Shown piece by piece: positions 42,763 through 51,030 of a DNA stretch of 64,000 nt. The stretch's first letter is position 1. Each line of letters begins with the position of its first letter. The notes below the pieces were generated by a model that saw only the letters and a list, made by a program, of their open reading frames with translations, made no database searches and had not been told where the DNA came from. The DNA is from Acidovorax sp. 107 (GTDB taxonomy: Bacteria; Pseudomonadota; Gammaproteobacteria; Burkholderiales; Burkholderiaceae_C): contig NZ_QBTZ01000001.1 in NCBI RefSeq assembly GCF_003058055.1, forward strand, positions 622,501-686,500, in the 5' to 3' direction. Made by a program: the position numbers and the translations under genes.

Positions 42763-43638
42763 CTACATGGCCCTGAACAGGTGTGCGTACATGCGGCTCA
42801 CCGGCAGCCGCTCGGGCCGCCCGCGCAGGCTCAGGTGCTGCTTGCCCGCCTCGTCGCGCGTGACGGTGGCAATGGCCGTGGCGCGCACCAGGGTGCTGCG
42901 GTGCACCTGCCAGAACTCCTGGGGGTCGAGCTGTTCGATCAGCTCCTTGAGCGCGGTGCGGATCAGGTATTCACGCTCGGCGGTGAGCACGCGCACGTAC
43001 TTGTCGGCCGCCTCGAAATACACCACTTCACCCACCGGCACCATGTGGATCTGCGTGCCGTGGCTGGCCTGGATCACGCTCAGCCGCGTGGCGGCAGCAG
43101 CAGGCGCGGCGGCGGGCGCAGTGCCCACGCCGGGCGCGCCCAGCAGCGCGCGCAACTGGGCCATGGTGGCTTCGAGTTCGGGCGAGGGCAACGCCGCCGA
43201 CGGTGCGGCGGGCGCTGCGCCAGTAGCTGCAACGGCTGAAGCGCGCTGCGCCAGCAGGCCCTGCACCTTGGCCACGGTGCGGGCCAGCCGGTCGGCCTGG
43301 ATGGGCTTGAGCAGGTAGTCCACCGCCTGGGCTTCGAACGCCTGCACGGCGTACTGGTCGTAGGCGGTGGCAAACACCAGCGCCGGAAAGGGCAGGTCAT
43401 CTGGCCATGCATCGGCCAGCTCGGCGGCCGCCTCGATGCCGCTCTGGCCGGGCATGCGGATGTCGAAAAACAGCACGTCCGGCCGTAAGGCCAGCGCCTG
43501 CCGCACCGCCGAGCGGCCGTCGCCCACCACGGCCACCATTTGCAGCTCTGGCCACACGCGGGCCAGGTCCTGCTGCAGGGCGGCGGCCAGCAGCGGTTCA
43601 TCTTCGGCAATCAGGGCGCGTGGCACGGGCTCTGTCAT
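42763..43638 (-). CDS. LytTR-family response regulator
   Basis: The 291-residue regulator has a receiver domain (AEDEPLLAAAL, Asp59 in FFDIRMPGQSG, Lys111 in YLLKPIQAD), an Ala/Pro-rich linker (about 130-185) and a C-terminal LytTR DNA-binding domain (VYFEAADKYVRVLT, FWQVHRSTLVRA, ERLPVSRMYAHLF). LytTR proteins bind pairs of direct repeats about 21 bp apart. The start overlaps the LytS-type kinase gene (ATGA), its cognate sensor. It is the last gene of a seven-gene minus-strand run beginning at 47537, in front of which suitable direct repeats are found. Confidence 0.9.
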   Translation of the reverse strand: MTEPVPRALIAEDEPLLAAALQQDLARVWPELQMVAVVGDGRSAVRQALALRPDVLFFDIRMPGQSGIEAAAELADAWPDDLPFPALVFATAYDQYAVQAFEAQAVDYLLKPIQADRLARTVAKVQGLLAQRASAVAATGAAPAAPSAALPSPELEATMAQLRALLGAPGVGTAPAAAPAAAATRLSVIQASHGTQIHMVPVGEVVYFEAADKYVRVLTAEREYLIRTALKELIEQLDPQEFWQVHRSTLVRATAIATVTRDEAGKQHLSLRGRPERLPVSRMYAHLFRAM

Positions 43639-44723
43639 GGTGTGTCGGCAGATTTCAAGGGAAAAGTGACGGTAGCGCTAGTGCCGCTTGGCTGAACAGC
43701 TATCAATTCAAGAGCGCCTGCGGGACCGTGCAGCGTGGCCAGGCGTTCGCGCACCTGGGCCAGGCCAAAGCTCTGGCCGGGGCCTGGGGTGGGCAGGGTG
43801 GCGGGTAGGCCCGCCCCGGTGTCTTGGACCTCGATGACCAGCAATGGGCCGTGGGGGCTCTCCTGGGTGCTTGCACGCACGGTGATGTGGCCGCCTTCTA
43901 CCTGGGGCTCCAGCCCGTGGCGGATGGCGTTCTCCACCAGCGGCTGCAGCAGCAGGGGCGGCACCGGCACATCGCGCAGGGCATCGGGCAGGTCCAGGGT
44001 GTAGGCCAGGCGCGGCCCCATGCGCACGGCCATCAGCTCCAGGTAGTCGCGCAGGCGCTCAAACTCCAGGGCCAGCGGGTGCTGGGTGCTGCGCGATGCG
44101 CTGAGCGTGGCGCGCAGGTAGGCAATCATGCGGTCCAGCATGTGCTGCGCCCGGGTCGGGTCGGTGCCGATGAGCACGCGCAGGTTGGCCAGGGTGTTGA
44201 ACAGCATGTGGGGTTCCAGCTGTGTCTCCAGCAGCTTCAGGCGCGATTCACTGGCGTGCATGCGCGCCTCGGCCATCTTGCCTTCCAGGTACGCCGACTT
44301 GTTGACCGCGTAGAAGTAGAACGTGCCCACCAGCCCCGCAATGGCCGTGATGAGGATGGACGTGCGCTGGTCGGCGCCGGAGATCAACGAGCCCGCCGGG
44401 TAGAAGTGAAAGTAGTGCACGCACAGCGTGTCGGCCAGCAAGGTGCCTGCGAGGTAGCCCACGACGATGCCCACCATCACCAGCGCAATGCCCTGCCAGC
44501 CCTGCGGCCAGCCCGTTTCGGCGGCGGACGGTATCAGCTCCCGCCCCAGGTCGATGATGGCCCAGGTGAAGGTGCCGATCAACACCGAATACACCACCGG
44601 CGGCCCGTAGGGCTTGTCGGGCATGAACGTGCATTGGATGGTGGCCACGACCAGTGTGAAGGCCACCACCTGCAGGTAGTGCCGCAGCTTGCTGACCCCG
44701 TTGAACTCGCGGCGCAGCTTCAT
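43635..44723 (-). CDS. LytS-type membrane sensor histidine kinase
   Basis: This 362-residue kinase of the His_kinase family has about four hydrophobic helices in the first 140 residues, no recognisable extracellular sensor, a phospho-acceptor motif QLEPHMLFNTLANL (His172) and an ATP-binding domain (LLLQPLVENAIRHGLEP, DTGAGLP, FGLAQVRERL). Residues 336-352 near the end are encoded by copy D of the dispersed repeat. The ATG at 44723 overlaps the stop of the 2TM protein gene, and its own stop overlaps the regulator gene. The longer frame from 44867 runs back through the 2TM gene and is rejected. Confidence 0.88.
   Translation of the reverse strand: MKLRREFNGVSKLRHYLQVVAFTLVVATIQCTFMPDKPYGPPVVYSVLIGTFTWAIIDLGRELIPSAAETGWPQGWQGIALVMVGIVVGYLAGTLLADTLCVHYFHFYPAGSLISGADQRTSILITAIAGLVGTFYFYAVNKSAYLEGKMAEARMHASESRLKLLETQLEPHMLFNTLANLRVLIGTDPTRAQHMLDRMIAYLRATLSASRSTQHPLALEFERLRDYLELMAVRMGPRLAYTLDLPDALRDVPVPPLLLQPLVENAIRHGLEPQVEGGHITVRASTQESPHGPLLVIEVQDTGAGLPATLPTPGPGQSFGLAQVRERLATLHGPAGALELIAVQPSGTSATVTFPLKSADTP
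43668..43716 (-). repeat. Dispersed repeat, copy D, inside the kinase coding region
   Basis: Read on the minus strand: GAATTGATAGCTGTTCAGCC followed by AAGCGGCACTAGCGCTACCG. It has the same cores as copies A-C and E but is in frame inside the last 27 codons of the LytS-type kinase, where it encodes LELIAVQPSGTSATV. This is the only copy lying well within a coding sequence. Confidence 0.6.
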
Positions 44724-45022
44724 GGCCAGTCTTGGCGGCGCTGCAAGGCTTCGCGCTCGCGCTGCACCATGCGCTCGCGCAGGCCGCTGCCGGAGCCGAG
44801 CAAAAACACCGACACCCCGTGCAACACCAGCCCCAGCCCCCAGCCCAGCAGCGGGTACACCGACCATGGGCGTGTGCCAAACGCATAGCGTGACATGGCA
44901 AAGATGAGGGCGTTGACCAGCACGAAGGCCAGTGCATGAACGTACCAGCCCAGCTTGGCGTTGGCGCGGCGGCGGGCGAGTCGGTCGAGGTCTTCGGGGG
45001 GCATGGGCATGGCGCTTTGCAT
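44720..45022 (-). CDS. 2TM-domain protein
   Basis: The protein of about 100 residues has a short charged N-terminus (DLDRLARRRANAKLGWYVH), two transmembrane helices (FVLVNALIFAM and the GWGLGLVLHGVSVFLLG segment) and a charged C-terminal tail (RERMVQREREALQRR), the 2TM-domain pattern. The 2TM domain is often joined to, or encoded beside, LytS/LytTR signalling proteins; here its stop overlaps the kinase start. It is a paralogue of the protein at 46182-46475. The ATG at 45022 is used; a GTG at 45043 is possible. Confidence 0.8.
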   Translation of the reverse strand: MQSAMPMPPEDLDRLARRRANAKLGWYVHALAFVLVNALIFAMSRYAFGTRPWSVYPLLGWGLGLVLHGVSVFLLGSGSGLRERMVQREREALQRRQDWP

Positions 45023-45067
45023 TCTAGGCGGCTCAATGGGCACGAAAGCGCGCCCGCTGGGGCACTG

Positions 45068-46144
45068 TCAGGGGCGGGGCGAAGGGGACAGCGGCTGCAG
45101 TGGCTGCAGGTGCTTGGCAAAGAACGCCACAGTGCTCGCGTCCACCTGCGGCAGCACGCTGCGGTCAAAGCCGGGCGGGTCGCCCAGCAGCTCACGGGTC
45201 AGGTCGTTCATGCGGTCCAGCGGCGGCATGGGCGACAGCATGATGCCGTGGCTGCCGTCGGGCAGGTCGGCAATGTGCGTGCAGCGGTCCTGGCACGCGG
45301 CCAGCACGGCACTGCTGTGAAAGCGTGGGATCTGGTTCACGTCCTTGCCCGCGGTGATGAGCCCCAGCGCGGTGCGCGGGGTGGCCAGGCTGCCCATGTC
45401 GAAGTCGGCTGCAAACGGCACCACGGCCACCGTGGCCGCCACGCGCGGGTCGGTGTGTGCATACAGCGTCTCGTCGCCAAAGCGGTGGCGGATGATGGTG
45501 ATGGCCACGGCCTTCTTGATGCCGTCCAGCCAGTTGCCGTGCAGGCGGGTGGTGAAGCCGACGCAGGACGAGAAATCCTCCGCCAGATGGGCCTCGCAGT
45601 GTTGCTTGAAGCGGGCGGGCGACCATTGCCCCCCGGCAAACACCAGGGCGGTATGGCCCCCGGCCGAGCCGCCAAACACGCCCACTTTGTCCAGCGCCAG
45701 CAGGGGCGCCAGGCGCGCATCGTGCGCCACGGCGTCCACTGCCCTGGAGACTTCGGCGGGGCGGCGCTTCCAGCTCTCCGGGCCCGGGGTGGAGGTGTCT
45801 TTGTAGTTGTCGCCGGCATGCTCGGGCAAGGCCACCACGAACCCGGCCTGCACCAGCGCACGGGCCAGGTCGGTGTGCACCCAGGGGCTCCCGCCCGAGC
45901 CGTGCGACACCACCACCAGCCGGCCGTTGCCCGGCACGGGTGTGCCCTGCCAGGCCAGCTGCAGCGCAAAGGGGCCGCGCTGCACGGGCTGGTCGGCTTC
46001 TTGTGCGGGGTAGAACACCGTGACGGGGCCGTCGCCCTGCTGCCCGGGCAACTCTGCGAGGCCCACGCCCGCATGGGCAGGGCTCGCCGTGATGACCGCA
46101 GCGGCCAGCAAGGCCAGGCACCAGGCCATCCAGGTTTTTGTCAT
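45068..46144 (-). CDS. Secreted alpha/beta hydrolase (dienelactone hydrolase / PAF-hydrolase-like)
   Basis: This 358-residue protein has a cleavable signal peptide (MTKTWMAWCLALLAAAVITA, cleavage after AHA) and an alpha/beta-hydrolase fold. The oxyanion region is HGSGG (81-85), the nucleophile Ser160 in FGGSAGGH and the late His in LPDGSHG. Such proteins act as periplasmic carboxylesterases or lipases. It sits between two 2TM-protein genes in the same operon, suggesting a link to envelope sensing. The start could also be 46171, which adds nine residues. The frame open to 46435 overlaps the other 2TM gene and is rejected. Confidence 0.83.
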   Translation of the reverse strand: MTKTWMAWCLALLAAAVITASPAHAGVGLAELPGQQGDGPVTVFYPAQEADQPVQRGPFALQLAWQGTPVPGNGRLVVVSHGSGGSPWVHTDLARALVQAGFVVALPEHAGDNYKDTSTPGPESWKRRPAEVSRAVDAVAHDARLAPLLALDKVGVFGGSAGGHTALVFAGGQWSPARFKQHCEAHLAEDFSSCVGFTTRLHGNWLDGIKKAVAITIIRHRFGDETLYAHTDPRVAATVAVVPFAADFDMGSLATPRTALGLITAGKDVNQIPRFHSSAVLAACQDRCTHIADLPDGSHGIMLSPMPPLDRMNDLTRELLGDPPGFDRSVLPQVDASTVAFFAKHLQPLQPLSPSPRP

Positions 46145-46181
46145 GGCCGTATTTTTGTAGTTAGGAGTCATCGTCAGCCGA

Positions 46182-46475
46182 TCAGCGGGGGTTTTGCGCA
46201 GCCGCCAGGCGATCACGCTCTGCCTGCACCATGCGCTCGTGCAGGTTGCTGCCGCCCGCAAGAAAGAACACCACCACGCCATGGATGGCCAGGCCAATGC
46301 CCCAGCCCATGGCGGGGAATACCGCCCAGTGCCGCCCGCTGCCCACCGACAGGGCAACCAGCAGCAGGTTGACGAGGAGGTACACGCTGGCATGGATGTA
46401 CCAGCCCATTTTGGCCCCGGCACGGCGGCGGGCAAGGCGTTCGATGGGGTCGGTTGTGAGTGTGTGGTTGCGCAT
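46182..46475 (-). CDS. 2TM-domain protein, paralogue
   Basis: The 97-residue protein shows IERLARRRAGAKMGWYIHAS, two helices (VYLLVNLLLVAL and GWGIGLAIHGVVVFFLAGG) and HERMVQAERDRLAAAQ. It matches the protein at 44720-45022 nearly residue for residue in the motif regions. Two copies of a 2TM protein in one operon with a single LytS/LytTR pair is unusual. The ATG at 46475 is preferred to the frame open from 46802, which overlaps the DUF6622-like gene. It is followed 37 bp later by the hydrolase gene. Confidence 0.82.
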   Translation of the reverse strand: MRNHTLTTDPIERLARRRAGAKMGWYIHASVYLLVNLLLVALSVGSGRHWAVFPAMGWGIGLAIHGVVVFFLAGGSNLHERMVQAERDRLAAAQNPR

Positions 46476-46510
46476 GGGATGCTCCTGTGCAGAGGGATGG
46501 TTATGGGGGC

Positions 46511-47080
46511 TCAGGCGGTGGCGGGCGTTGTGGCCAGGGGGGCGCTGCGTTGCACCAGCTTCCACAGCCGCAGCGAGCGCGCTGCAAACAGACCGTTGAA
46601 CACGCCATACAGCGCTGCGATCTGCAATGCAAAGCCGCTGTCGCGGGCCAGTGCGGGTTGCAGGGCCAGCTCCACGCCCACAAGGTATTTGGTGAGGAAG
46701 ATGCCCAGGATCAGTGCCAGGGGCATGGCGCTGCCGGGAATGTAGAAGCAGCGCGACGTGCCCTCGTACAGCGTGCCCTGGGGCGCGGCGGGTTGCAGCC
46801 ACAGCGCCACGCTGGCAATGAACACGGCGGCCACCAGCCAGGCAGCCACCGGCAGCAGGGCCTGCCCCGTGCTCCCAAAGGCCGAGGCAATGCCATACAC
46901 CGACAGACCGATCATCGCCGCCGGCATGACCATGGCCCGCACGAGGCCCACGTTGCGGGCCACCAGCTGGCTGCCGCCCAGCCAGAGGAGCCCGGCCAGC
47001 AGGGCCCAGACCCAGTAGGGCGTGTTTTCGATGATGCGACCCAGCATCTGGGGTTGTTGGACAAGGAGGTTGAGCAGCAT
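46511..47080 (-). CDS. Polytopic membrane protein, DUF6622-like
   Basis: The 189-residue protein has about five to six hydrophobic helices (LLNLLVQQPQMLGRIIENTP, VWALLAGLLWLGGSQLVARN, a basic-ended final helix) and resembles DUF6622 membrane proteins of unknown function. The ATG at 47080 (MLLNLL) is preferred to 47101. It is the second gene of the operon ending in LytS/LytTR, 46 bp after the DUF2306 gene. No catalytic motif is visible. Its family name is from recollection of the sequence pattern and should be treated as tentative. Confidence 0.65.
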   Translation of the reverse strand: MLLNLLVQQPQMLGRIIENTPYWVWALLAGLLWLGGSQLVARNVGLVRAMVMPAAMIGLSVYGIASAFGSTGQALLPVAAWLVAAVFIASVALWLQPAAPQGTLYEGTSRCFYIPGSAMPLALILGIFLTKYLVGVELALQPALARDSGFALQIAALYGVFNGLFAARSLRLWKLVQRSAPLATTPATA

Positions 47081-47126
47081 GGTGATTCGTCCTGTGAACA
47101 AGGGGTGAGAACGGGTGGTGAAGGGG

Positions 47127-47537
47127 TCAGATCAGTCCCAGTGCGGACCAGACCGTATGGCCCAGGAAGCGTTCGGGCAGCAGCGTGAAGCCCCCGGCGA
47201 CCACGCAGGCGCCGAGGTAAGTCCGTTGCATCAACTTGCGGTGGCCCACGACATTGCGGCGGGCCAGGTAGACGAAGGCCATCACCAACATGCCCAGCGT
47301 GACCGGGATCAGCAAGTGGATGAGCCCAAAGGTGCCCCAGCGCGGGCCGCCGCCACCCGTGATGAAGAGGGCCGACACGGCGGTGGCCACCATCAGCGTG
47401 ACCCAGGCGTACCCGGCGGCACGGTGCAGGCGGGGGCGCTGCGTGGCGCCCTGGCGGGCCCACAGGGCGATGGGGCCGATGGCGACGGCGGCCAGCGCGG
47501 CGGCCATGTGGATGGCGATGACGGGGGTGATCTGCAT
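47127..47537 (-). CDS. DUF2306 family membrane protein
   Basis: A 136-residue protein with four hydrophobic helices. HMAAALAAVAIGPIALWARQ, LHRAAGYAWVTLMVATAVSA and a closing HRKLMQRTYLGACVVAG with conserved histidines fit DUF2306, a family with possible cytochrome-b-like His placement but unknown function. It is the first gene of the seven-gene operon; the ATG at 47537 is chosen because the longer frame from 48488 crosses the divergent uppP gene. LytTR-type repeats lie about 75-145 bp upstream. Confidence 0.75.
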   Translation of the reverse strand: MQITPVIAIHMAAALAAVAIGPIALWARQGATQRPRLHRAAGYAWVTLMVATAVSALFITGGGGPRWGTFGLIHLLIPVTLGMLVMAFVYLARRNVVGHRKLMQRTYLGACVVAGGFTLLPERFLGHTVWSALGLI

Positions 47538-47612
47538 GGCGGGGCTCCTGGCGGGTTCGATGGAACGAACTGTGCCGATGCCCTTCCCAGGGCGCCACAG
47601 CCCTGCGACGAA

Positions 47613-47684
47613 ATGCAGCCAACCGGGCGTGAGATGCAGCCACGCGGAGTGAGTGGTGGGCGAATTTGGCCGCCGAATGCAGCT
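47613..47684. promoter_or_regulatory. Three phased ATGCAGC direct repeats, candidate LytTR operators
   Basis: ATGCAGCC occurs at 47613-47620 and 47634-47641, exactly 21 bp apart, and ATGCAGCT at 47677-47684, 43 bp further. The extended units also share a GG-GTGAG tail. The spacing of two and four helical turns is that of LytTR operators. The repeats lie in the 216-bp region between the DUF2306 operon and uppP, nearer the former. Confidence 0.55.
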
Positions 47685-47753
47685 TGGGGGCGGTTTTGCG
47701 AGGGGCCTGGAGCCCTCGGCGGATAATCCCGCACCTATTTGCAAGGAGTGCGC

Positions 47754-48578
47754 GTGGACGTTGTATTGCTGGTCAAGGCCGCCATCATGGGGGTCGTCGA
47801 GGGGTTGACGGAGTTTTTGCCCATCTCTTCCACCGGGCACCTGATCCTGGCCGGGTCGTTGCTGGGGTTTGACGATGCCAAGGCCAAGGTGTTCGACATT
47901 GCCATCCAGACGGGCGCGATCTTTGCGGTGATCCTGGTGTACTGGGCCAAGATCCGGTCCACCCTGGTGGCCTTGCCCACCGAGCGCCAGGCGCAGCGTT
48001 TTGCGCTCAACGTGTTCATCGCCTTCGTACCGGCCGTGGTGCTGGGCCTGCTGTTTGGCAAGGCCATCAAGGCGCACCTGTTCACGCCCGTGGTGGTGGC
48101 CAGCACCTTCATCATTGGCGGCTTCATCATCCTGTGGGCCGAGCGGCGCCCGCCGTCGGCCACCCGCATCCACAGCGTGGACGCGATGACACCGCTGGAT
48201 GCCCTCAAGGTCGGCCTGGTGCAGTGCCTGGCCATGATTCCGGGCACCAGCCGCAGCGGTGCGACCATCATCGGCGGCATGCTGCTGGGCCTGTCGCGCC
48301 AGGCGGCCACTGATTTTTCGTTCTTCCTGGCCATCCCCACGCTGATCGGCGCCGGGGTGTACAGCCTGTACAAGGAGCGCGCGCTGCTGTCGGCTGCCGA
48401 TATTCCACTGTTCGCCACCGGGCTGGTGTTCTCCTTTCTCAGCGCCTGGCTGTGCGTGCGCTGGTTGTTGCGCTACATCAGTACCCACAGCTTTGTGCCG
48501 TTTGCCTACTACCGCATCGTGTTCGGCATCATCGTTTTGGCCACGGCATGGACTGGCTGGGTGCAGTGGGCCGACTGA
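47754..48578 (+). CDS. uppP: Undecaprenyl-diphosphatase UppP (BacA)
   Basis: This 274-residue inner-membrane enzyme recycles undecaprenyl pyrophosphate to the monophosphate carrier used in peptidoglycan and polysaccharide synthesis. The two catalytic motifs are intact: [18 protein letters not shown] near the N-terminus and [15 protein letters not shown] in the middle. The GTG at 47754 has AAGGAG 6 nt upstream and gives the standard start; the frame open from 47739 would begin at TTG inside that ribosome site. It is divergent from the LytS/LytTR operon. Confidence 0.93.
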   Translation: MDVVLLVKAAIMGVVEGLTEFLPISSTGHLILAGSLLGFDDAKAKVFDIAIQTGAIFAVILVYWAKIRSTLVALPTERQAQRFALNVFIAFVPAVVLGLLFGKAIKAHLFTPVVVASTFIIGGFIILWAERRPPSATRIHSVDAMTPLDALKVGLVQCLAMIPGTSRSGATIIGGMLLGLSRQAATDFSFFLAIPTLIGAGVYSLYKERALLSAADIPLFATGLVFSFLSAWLCVRWLLRYISTHSFVPFAYYRIVFGIIVLATAWTGWVQWAD

Positions 48579-48588
48579 TAATCAGGCC

Positions 48589-49482
48589 ATGCGCTGCACT
48601 ACCGCCTGGATCTCATCTCCCTTGTTCCCCTTGCGGGCCCTGGTGATCGCCTGCGGGTGCGTCAGCCCCTGGGCAGGCGCCCAGGTATTGCCGGAGACCG
48701 CCGGCACGGAAACCGCTGTGTCCGACAAGGCAGAGGCTCAGCAGGCAGCAGCACCCAAGTTCAACTACGCAATCGGCGCCATCGTGGGCAGCAGCCCCGA
48801 CTATGCGGGGGGCGATGGCCGCAAGAACAGCCTGCGTCCCGCCTGGGCCATCGAGTACGGTCGGTTTCGCCTGAGCACCTCGCGCGGCAGCGCCTTCATG
48901 GGCCATGGCCTGGGGCCCCGCGAGTCCGGCGCCAGCGCCACGCTGGCGCAGAGCGACCGCTTCAGCCTGAGCGCGGCCTTGCGCATTGACAAGGGGCGTG
49001 ATGGGTCGGACGCACCCATTCTGGTGGGGCTGCCGTCGGTGCGCTCCACGCTGCGGGCGCGGCTCAGTGCAGGCTATGCCATCACCGACCGCTGGGCGGT
49101 AGGCGCCGGGGTCTCGCAAGACATCCTGGGCCGCGACGGCGGCGCGCAGTGGTCCACGAGCATTGGCTACACCTGGCCGGTGACGGAGCAGACCAAGGTC
49201 AGCTTCGGGGCGGGCGCCAGCTTTGGCGACCGCACCTACCTGCGCGGGCATTTTGGCGTGCCAGCCGGCGGCAGCAGCCCCTTGCCCGCGTTCGAGCCGC
49301 GTGGTGGCTTGTACAGCGTGGATGCCGGGGTGGAGGTGATGACGGCGCTCAACCGGCACTGGGTGGTGCTGGGCGCGGCCCGGGTGTCCCAGTTGCAGGG
49401 CGATGCGCGCCGCAGTCCGCTGACCGTGCAGCCGGTGGGCTATTCGGTATCGGTGGGGCTGGCCTACCGCTGCTGCCGCTAG
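48589..49482 (+). CDS. MipA/OmpV-family outer-membrane protein
   Basis: The 297-residue protein has an N-terminal signal (LRALVIACGCVSPWAGAQ) and a beta-barrel of MipA/OmpV type (NYAIGAIVGSSPDYAGGDGR, RPAWAIEYGRFRLSTSRG, alternating strands to the final YSVSVGLAYRCCR). MipA scaffolds peptidoglycan enzymes in E. coli; OmpV-like members have other envelope roles. The final aromatic expected in barrels is replaced by CCR after a Tyr. It begins 10 nt after uppP, so the two are likely cotranscribed and both concern the envelope. Confidence 0.85.
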   Translation: MRCTTAWISSPLFPLRALVIACGCVSPWAGAQVLPETAGTETAVSDKAEAQQAAAPKFNYAIGAIVGSSPDYAGGDGRKNSLRPAWAIEYGRFRLSTSRGSAFMGHGLGPRESGASATLAQSDRFSLSAALRIDKGRDGSDAPILVGLPSVRSTLRARLSAGYAITDRWAVGAGVSQDILGRDGGAQWSTSIGYTWPVTEQTKVSFGAGASFGDRTYLRGHFGVPAGGSSPLPAFEPRGGLYSVDAGVEVMTALNRHWVVLGAARVSQLQGDARRSPLTVQPVGYSVSVGLAYRCCR

Positions 49483-49651
49483 GCCCGTCCCCCGCGGCAT
49501 CGGTGGACCGGTGGCGGGCATGTCTGGCGAAAGTGCTAAGCTGCCGCTCACAGACAGTTACGCCCAGGCGGTCGCACCTTGTGCTGTCACCCTTTTTCGG
49601 TGCGTGACGCCGCCTTTCCGCTGATCCTCTCCCCCATTGGGGCATTGCCGC

Positions 49652-50977
49652 ATGACGCCAGAAGCGCCTGAGTTGTCCACGCACCCGGAGACCGCCCGCA
49701 AGGAGGTGTGGTCCAAGGCGGACCTGCTGGATGTGATCACCCGCAGCGCGGGCGCCACCATGGCCGTCATCGATCGCAGTCTGTCGATGATCTACGTGAA
49801 CGACGAATACGCGCGCTGGTTTGACACCGTCCCCGAGGAACTGGTCGGAAAGACACTCGTGGAGGTTTATGGTGAGCAGGATTGCGCCCGCTTCATGCCG
49901 TTTGTGAACCGGGTGCTCAGTGGCGAGCGGGTGCAGTACCAGCGCATGCTGCGCACGCCCTACGGCTTTGATGAGTGGCGCACCATCTGCCTCACGCCCT
50001 GGCACAACCCGCAAGGCGCCATTGACGGCTTCATCACCACCGCGCTGGACGTGCATGAGCTGCAGGTCACGATGAATGCGCTGCGTGCCGCCAACCAGCG
50101 CCTGTCGTCCCACATGGAAAACAGCCCCCTGGCCGTGCTGGAGATGGACCACCAGCTGCAGCTGCTGCATTGCTCGCAGCGCGCGGTGCAGTTGCTGGGC
50201 TGGCTGCACGTGGCGGGGCTGGAGGGGCGGTTGCTGACCGAACTGTTGGCACCTGCCTCGATGGACGACAGCCTGCAGCAGGCGCTGCAGCGCCTGCAGG
50301 CGGGCCAGGAGTCCCAGAACCGTGCCGAGACCTGTTTTGTGCGCAGCGATGGCACGGAGGTGCACTGCGAGTGGTTCAACTCGGCGCTGACCGATGCGAA
50401 CGGCCAGGTCACGTCCATCATGGCGCTGGTGCAGGACGTGTCGGCCAAGATCCAGATCGCGCGGCAGCAGCACTACCTGGCCAACCACGACTCGCTCACG
50501 GGGCTGCTCAACCGGGCCGCTTTCCAGGGGCGGCTGGAGCAGTCGCTGCTGCATGCACGGCACACCCAGGGGGCGGTGGCGCTGCTGTTCATTGACCTTG
50601 ACGGGTTCAAGCACGTGAACGACGCCGAAGGCCACCGCGCGGGCGACGAGGTGCTGCGCATCGTGGCCCAGCGCATTGCCAGCACGGTACGTGCGGGCGA
50701 CACCATGGCGCGGCTGGGGGGTGATGAGTTTCTGGTGATGCTGGACCGCGAGGTGACCCGCGAGGTGACGGACACCATCGGCCTGCGCATCATCGACGCC
50801 CTGCATCAGGGCATGACGGTGGGCGGGCGAGAGCTGCGCGTAGGCGCCAGCATCGGTGTGGCGGTGTACCCCCCACTGGAAGGAGACATCGACGCGCTGA
50901 TGAACCGCGCCGACCAGGCCATGTACGCTGCCAAGCGCGCGGGCAAGGGCCGCCTGCATTACGCACAGACGGCCTGA
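49652..50977 (+). CDS. PAS-PAS-GGDEF diguanylate cyclase
   Basis: The 441-residue cytoplasmic protein has two PAS domains (about 30-140 and 155-270) and a C-terminal GGDEF domain. The active site GGDEF is at 356-360 with the product-inhibition site RAGD (RxxD, 347-350) in standard spacing. It should therefore make c-di-GMP from two GTP under feedback control. The first PAS has the PAS_4-like feature DRSLSMIYVNDEYARWF. The ATG at 49652 is used, since 49637 is a TTG. It is separated from the MipA gene by 169 bp with nothing recognisable. Confidence 0.9.
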   Translation: MTPEAPELSTHPETARKEVWSKADLLDVITRSAGATMAVIDRSLSMIYVNDEYARWFDTVPEELVGKTLVEVYGEQDCARFMPFVNRVLSGERVQYQRMLRTPYGFDEWRTICLTPWHNPQGAIDGFITTALDVHELQVTMNALRAANQRLSSHMENSPLAVLEMDHQLQLLHCSQRAVQLLGWLHVAGLEGRLLTELLAPASMDDSLQQALQRLQAGQESQNRAETCFVRSDGTEVHCEWFNSALTDANGQVTSIMALVQDVSAKIQIARQQHYLANHDSLTGLLNRAAFQGRLEQSLLHARHTQGAVALLFIDLDGFKHVNDAEGHRAGDEVLRIVAQRIASTVRAGDTMARLGGDEFLVMLDREVTREVTDTIGLRIIDALHQGMTVGGRELRVGASIGVAVYPPLEGDIDALMNRADQAMYAAKRAGKGRLHYAQTA

Positions 50978-51030
50978 CCCCCTGGCCCTTCCTCTGCGCC
51001 CCCGCAGGGCAGGGACACAGCATCAAGGAA

